From Scylla paramamosain (lineage: Eukaryota > Arthropoda > Malacostraca > Decapoda > Portunidae): a stretch of 64,000 nucleotides of DNA. The stretch is taken from positions 1,648,228-1,712,227 of the forward strand of contig NC_087186.1 in assembly GCF_035594125.1 (NCBI RefSeq), written 5' to 3'. Shown one piece after another: positions 60,660 through 64,000 of the stretch. The translations under genes and the position numbers were made by a program. How positions within the stretch are numbered: position 1 is the stretch's first letter; every line of letters begins with the position of its first letter. The notes under the pieces were generated by a model. The model was not told where the DNA came from and did not search any database. It was given only the letters and a program-made list of their open reading frames with translations.

Positions 60660-63400
60660 CCACGTCGGACTGCCTTTCTGACAACGACCCTAAGTGTCTT
60701 GATACCCCCCTCAACCTTTGCTTGATTAACTTCTGCAACATTCGCATCTAAGATCTGATTTTTAATCTCTAGAACACCAGCTCTCTTCTTCTAAACCTCA
60801 TCTTCTTTTCCTCACCGAAATTCAGGTGTCTGAGGCAGCTGATGGTAGGCCCTTTTCTGTTCCCTCCTAATTTCTCTATCCTCATTTTCAATCCAAAGAT
60901 GTTGCGTTTATGCGCGCAACGACTTAACCTGCTCTCGTGCCCACGCTCTTGAATCTTCTGAGTTTTCCACCATCTGGCTACGACTATAGAGTCACTCTCA
61001 AACTAAATTTATCTGTGCTGTATGCCTCTCACCTAACCCCTCTGACTATAAGAAATTCTTTGAATACCTAACTTCCAAAGTGGAGCACATTCTGATTATC
61101 TTCCCTTTTGCAGAGATCTCTATTCTTGGAGACTTCAGTGTTCACCACAGCTTTGGCTTTCCTCTTCCTTCGCTGACCATCCTGGTGAACTAGCCTTCAA
61201 CTTTGCTGCCCTCCATGATCTAGAGCAATTGGTACAACACCCTACTCGTATTCCTAACCGTCTTGGAGATACGCCCAACATTCTTGACCTTTTCCTAACC
61301 TCTAGTCCTTCTGCTTATGCTGTCACCCTCTCTTCTCCATTGAGCTCCTCCGATCACAATCTCACATCTGTATCTTGTCCTATCACTCCAATCCCTCCTC
61401 AGGATTCCCCTAAGTGAAGGTGCCTCTGGCGTTTTGCCTCTGCTAGTTGGGGAGACCTGAGGAGGTATTTTGCTGGTTTTCCTTGAAATGACTACTGCTT
61501 CCCTGTCAGAGACCCGTCTTTGTGTGCGGAGCGCATAACAAAGGTGATAGTGTCTGGCATGGAGGCGTACACATTCCTCACTATTTTCTCGACCTAAAAC
61601 TTCCAAACCTTCGTTTAATACAGCTTATTTTCGTGCTATACATGATAGAGAGGTGGCCCACAAAAGGTACTTAAGCCTTCCATCACCTTAATCTCATGCA
61701 CTTTATATTTCTGCCTAGAACCATGACAAGTCTCTTCTCCAACTACCGAAGAAACTCTTTCATTAACAGAAAGTGTCAAAATCTTTGAAGATCTAACTCC
61801 CCTCGTGACTTCTGGCATCTATCCAAAAATATCTCCAATAACTTTGCTTCTTCTTCTTTCCCTCCTTTATTTTAACCAGATGGTACCATTGCTGTCACAT
61901 TTATCTCTAAAGCTGAACTCTTCGCTCAAACCTTTGTTAAAAACCCTACCTTGGATGATTTAGGGCTTGTTCCTCTTTCTTTTCCACCCTCTGACTACTT
62001 CATGCTGGCTATTAAAATTCTTCACAATGATATTTTCCATGCCTTCGCTGGCCTAAGTCTTCGGAAGGCTTATAGACTTGATGGAGTCCCTCCTATTGTT
62101 CTCCTAAACTATGCCTCCGTGCTTGCACCTTGCCTAGTCAAATTCAAAGCTCTGTCTATTAACATTTACCTTTCCTTCCTGCTGGAAGTTTGCCCACATT
62201 CAACCTGTTCCTAAAAAAGGGTAAACGTTCTAATCCCTCAAACTACCGTTCTATCGCTTTAATTTCCTGGCTATCTAAAGTTTTTGAATCTATCCTTAAT
62301 AGGAAGATTCTTAAACATTCATCACTTCACAACCTTCTATCTGATCGCCAGTATGGGTTTCGTCAAGGCCCTTCTACTGGTGATCTTCTGGCTTTCCTTA
62401 CTGAGTCTTGGTCATCCTCTTTTAGAGATTTTGGTGAAACTCTTGCTGTTGCCTTGGATATATGAAAAGCTTTTGATAGAGTCTGGTACAAAGCTTTGAT
62501 TTCCAAACTACCGTCCTACGGCTTCTAACCTTCTCTCTGTAACTCCATCTCAAGTTTCCTTTCTGACCGTTCTATTGCTGCTGTGGTAGACGGTCACTGT
62601 TCTTCTCCTAAATCTATTAACAGTGGTATTCCTCAGGGTTCTGTCCTGTCACACGCTCTTTTCTTATTATTCATCAATGACCTTCTAAACCTAATTTTTT
62701 TGTCCTATCCACTCCTACGCTGATGATACCACACTGAACTTTTCCACGTTTTTTCACAGATGTCCAACCCTTCAGGAAGTAAACATTTCACACAGGGAAG
62801 CCACAGAGCGCCTGTCTTCTGATCTTTCTAAAATTTTTGATTGGGTTAGAGCAAACTTGGTATTGTTCAGTGCCTCAAAAACTCAATTTCTCCAGCTATG
62901 AACTCGACACAACCTTCCAGACAACTATTCTCTCTTCTTCAGTGACACTCAACTGCCCCCCTCTTCTACACTGAATTTCCTCGGTGTCATTTACTTATAT
63001 CTGAACTGGAAACTTCACATCTCATTTCTAGCTAAAAAAAAAAACAGCTTCTAGGAAGTTAGGTGTTCAGAGACATCTCTGCCAGTTTTTCTCATCCCCC
63101 TCTCCCTGCTGCTAACTCTGTACAGGGGCTTTATCCGTCCATGTATGGAGTATGCTTCACATGTCTGGGATGGGTTCCATTCATACTGCTCTTCTAGACA
63201 GGGTGGAATCAAAAGCTTTTCGTCTCATCATCTCCTCTCCTCCAACTGACTGTCTTCAGTCTCACTCTCTTATCGCCGTATCTCTAGCTGTCTTCTACCG
63301 CTATTTTCATGCTAAGTGCTTGCTCTTCTGATCTTGGTAACTGCATACCTCCCTTACTTCCGAGGCCTCACTGCACAAGACTTTTTTTCTTTCTCTCATT
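60608..63400 (+). mobile_element. LINE-A copy 9, plus strand, 3'-truncated
   Basis: Begins in the 5' leader (GGGGACCACAAATGTCCCC), then the endonuclease (61100-61420: [20 protein letters not shown]), linker (LSLRKAYRLDGVPPIVL at 62050), RT (NPSNYRSIALISWLSKVFE, LLSDRQYGFRQGPSTGDL, then NSGIPQGSVLSH-like and SYADDTTLNFS blocks at 62620-62750) and C-terminal region to ~63400. There are many frameshifts, and it lacks the last part of ORF2, the 3'UTR and the poly(A). It ends abruptly at another LINE. Confidence 0.87.
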
Positions 63401-64000
63401 CAAGTGGACTAACGTAACCAGCGGGGTACTACATGGATTAGTCTTAGGATAAGTTCTCTTCCTTTTTTATATCAACGACATAGATGAGCGTGTTACCAGC
63501 ATAATATCGAAGTTTGTTGATGACACCAAAATTGCGAATTCCGTATTCTCTAATGAAGAAGTAACTGAAATGCAGAAAAATCTAGAGAAATTGATTGAGT
63601 GGGAGCAAACCTGGCAGATGAATTTTAATGCAGACAAGTGCAAAGTGCTCCACATAGGGTATAGAAACGAGAAAGCAAAATATATTTTAAATGGTACCCA
63701 ACTTGAAAGTGTTGACAACGAAATTGATTTAGGAGTGACAATATCGAGTAGCTTAAAATCTAGCCAACAATGTTCAGAAGTCGTAAAGAAAGCAAATAAG
63801 GTAATTGGCTTAATCGGCAAATCTTTTGAATATAAATCTAAGGATACAATCCTCACTTTGTTTAACTCTTTAGCCCGTCCCCTTTTGAAATGCTGCATTC
63901 AAGCATAGTGCCCCTACTAACAGAAAGGCATTGATAAATTAGAAAGAGTTCAGCGTAGAGTAACAAAATTGATACCAAGCCTAAGAAACAAGTCGTACGA
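63401..64000 (+). mobile_element. CR1-like RT fragment, different subfamily, runs off window
   Basis: From VTSGVLHGLVLG (RT block 5, with a stop after it) through KFVDDTKIA (catalytic FVDD, ~63510) and EWEQTWQMNFNADKCKVLHI, IDLGVTISSSLKSSQQCSE, ILTLFNSLARPLLKCC, a stop at 63906, then KLERVQRRVTKLIPSLRNKSYE. It is distinct in sequence from the CR1-like copies at 19-31 kb but shows the same domain order. It is decayed. Confidence 0.85.

Overview
The window is repeat-dominated eukaryotic DNA, with a spliced-type gene, poly(A)-tailed retroelements and very long AT/AC/GA/ATT microsatellites. Interstitial CCTAA (TTAGG-type) telomere-like sequence and the mix of LINE, BEL/Pao, gypsy and hAT elements suggest an arthropod, most likely a decapod crustacean such as a crab. 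That assignment is inference. I see no bacterial operon, CRISPR array, rRNA or functional tRNA gene. The only gene that might be of host origin is a broken MADF-BESS (Adf1-like) gene on the minus strand at 1.1-3.0 kb.

Layout. 0-0.8 kb: 5' part of a LINE I call LINE-A (minus; jockey/I-like). 1.1-3.0 kb: MADF-BESS pseudogene, with a degenerate CCGC/ATACATCCG-rich tract upstream. 4.2-5.3 kb: first copy of a dispersed repeat whose second, inverted copy is at 40.2-41.35 kb. 6.25-8.3 kb: relic BED/hAT transposase, split inside its zinc finger by a 972-bp TA-flanked inverted-repeat element. 10.4-12.1 kb: telomere-like tract and a rearranged LINE-A. 13.08-15.98 kb: gypsy deletion derivative with target duplication AAACT. 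16.145-31.721 kb: a BEL/Pao LTR retrotransposon (minus) with target duplication AACAG. Two CR1-like LINEs (plus) are inserted in it, one in pol and one in its 5' LTR, and each carries the same 3' LINE-A fragment at the same internal site. 33.9-35.8 kb: LINE-A (minus). 36.8-39.5 kb: GC-rich gypsy gag-protease cassette without pol (minus). 42.6-43.1 kb: diverged LINE fragment. 43.4-43.6 kb: tRNA-derived SINE. 44.9-46.7 kb: second, deleted BEL/Pao (minus). 47.1-47.5 kb: minisatellite. 48.8-50.9 kb: (ATT)n/(CTA)n/(AT)n. 50.9-51.65 kb: LTR-like promoter and primer-binding site. 53.7-57.0 kb: longest LINE-A copy. 57.3-58.7 kb: another LINE fragment. 58.7-63.4 kb: two head-to-head LINE-A copies forming a large inverted repeat. 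63.4-64 kb: start of another CR1-like RT.

How the parts relate. This is a record of serial insertion: BEL, then CR1-like elements that had already captured a LINE-A tail. Most coding sequence is decayed. The best preserved pieces are the CR1-like ORF1 with an SGNH/GDSL esterase domain (copy 1), the CR1-like reverse transcriptase (copy 2), and the gypsy gag ORF. No convincing wholly new gene system is visible. The most unusual points are the re-mobilised LINE-in-LINE chimera, the gag-protease cassette, and the conserved dispersed repeat carrying microsatellites at fixed positions.
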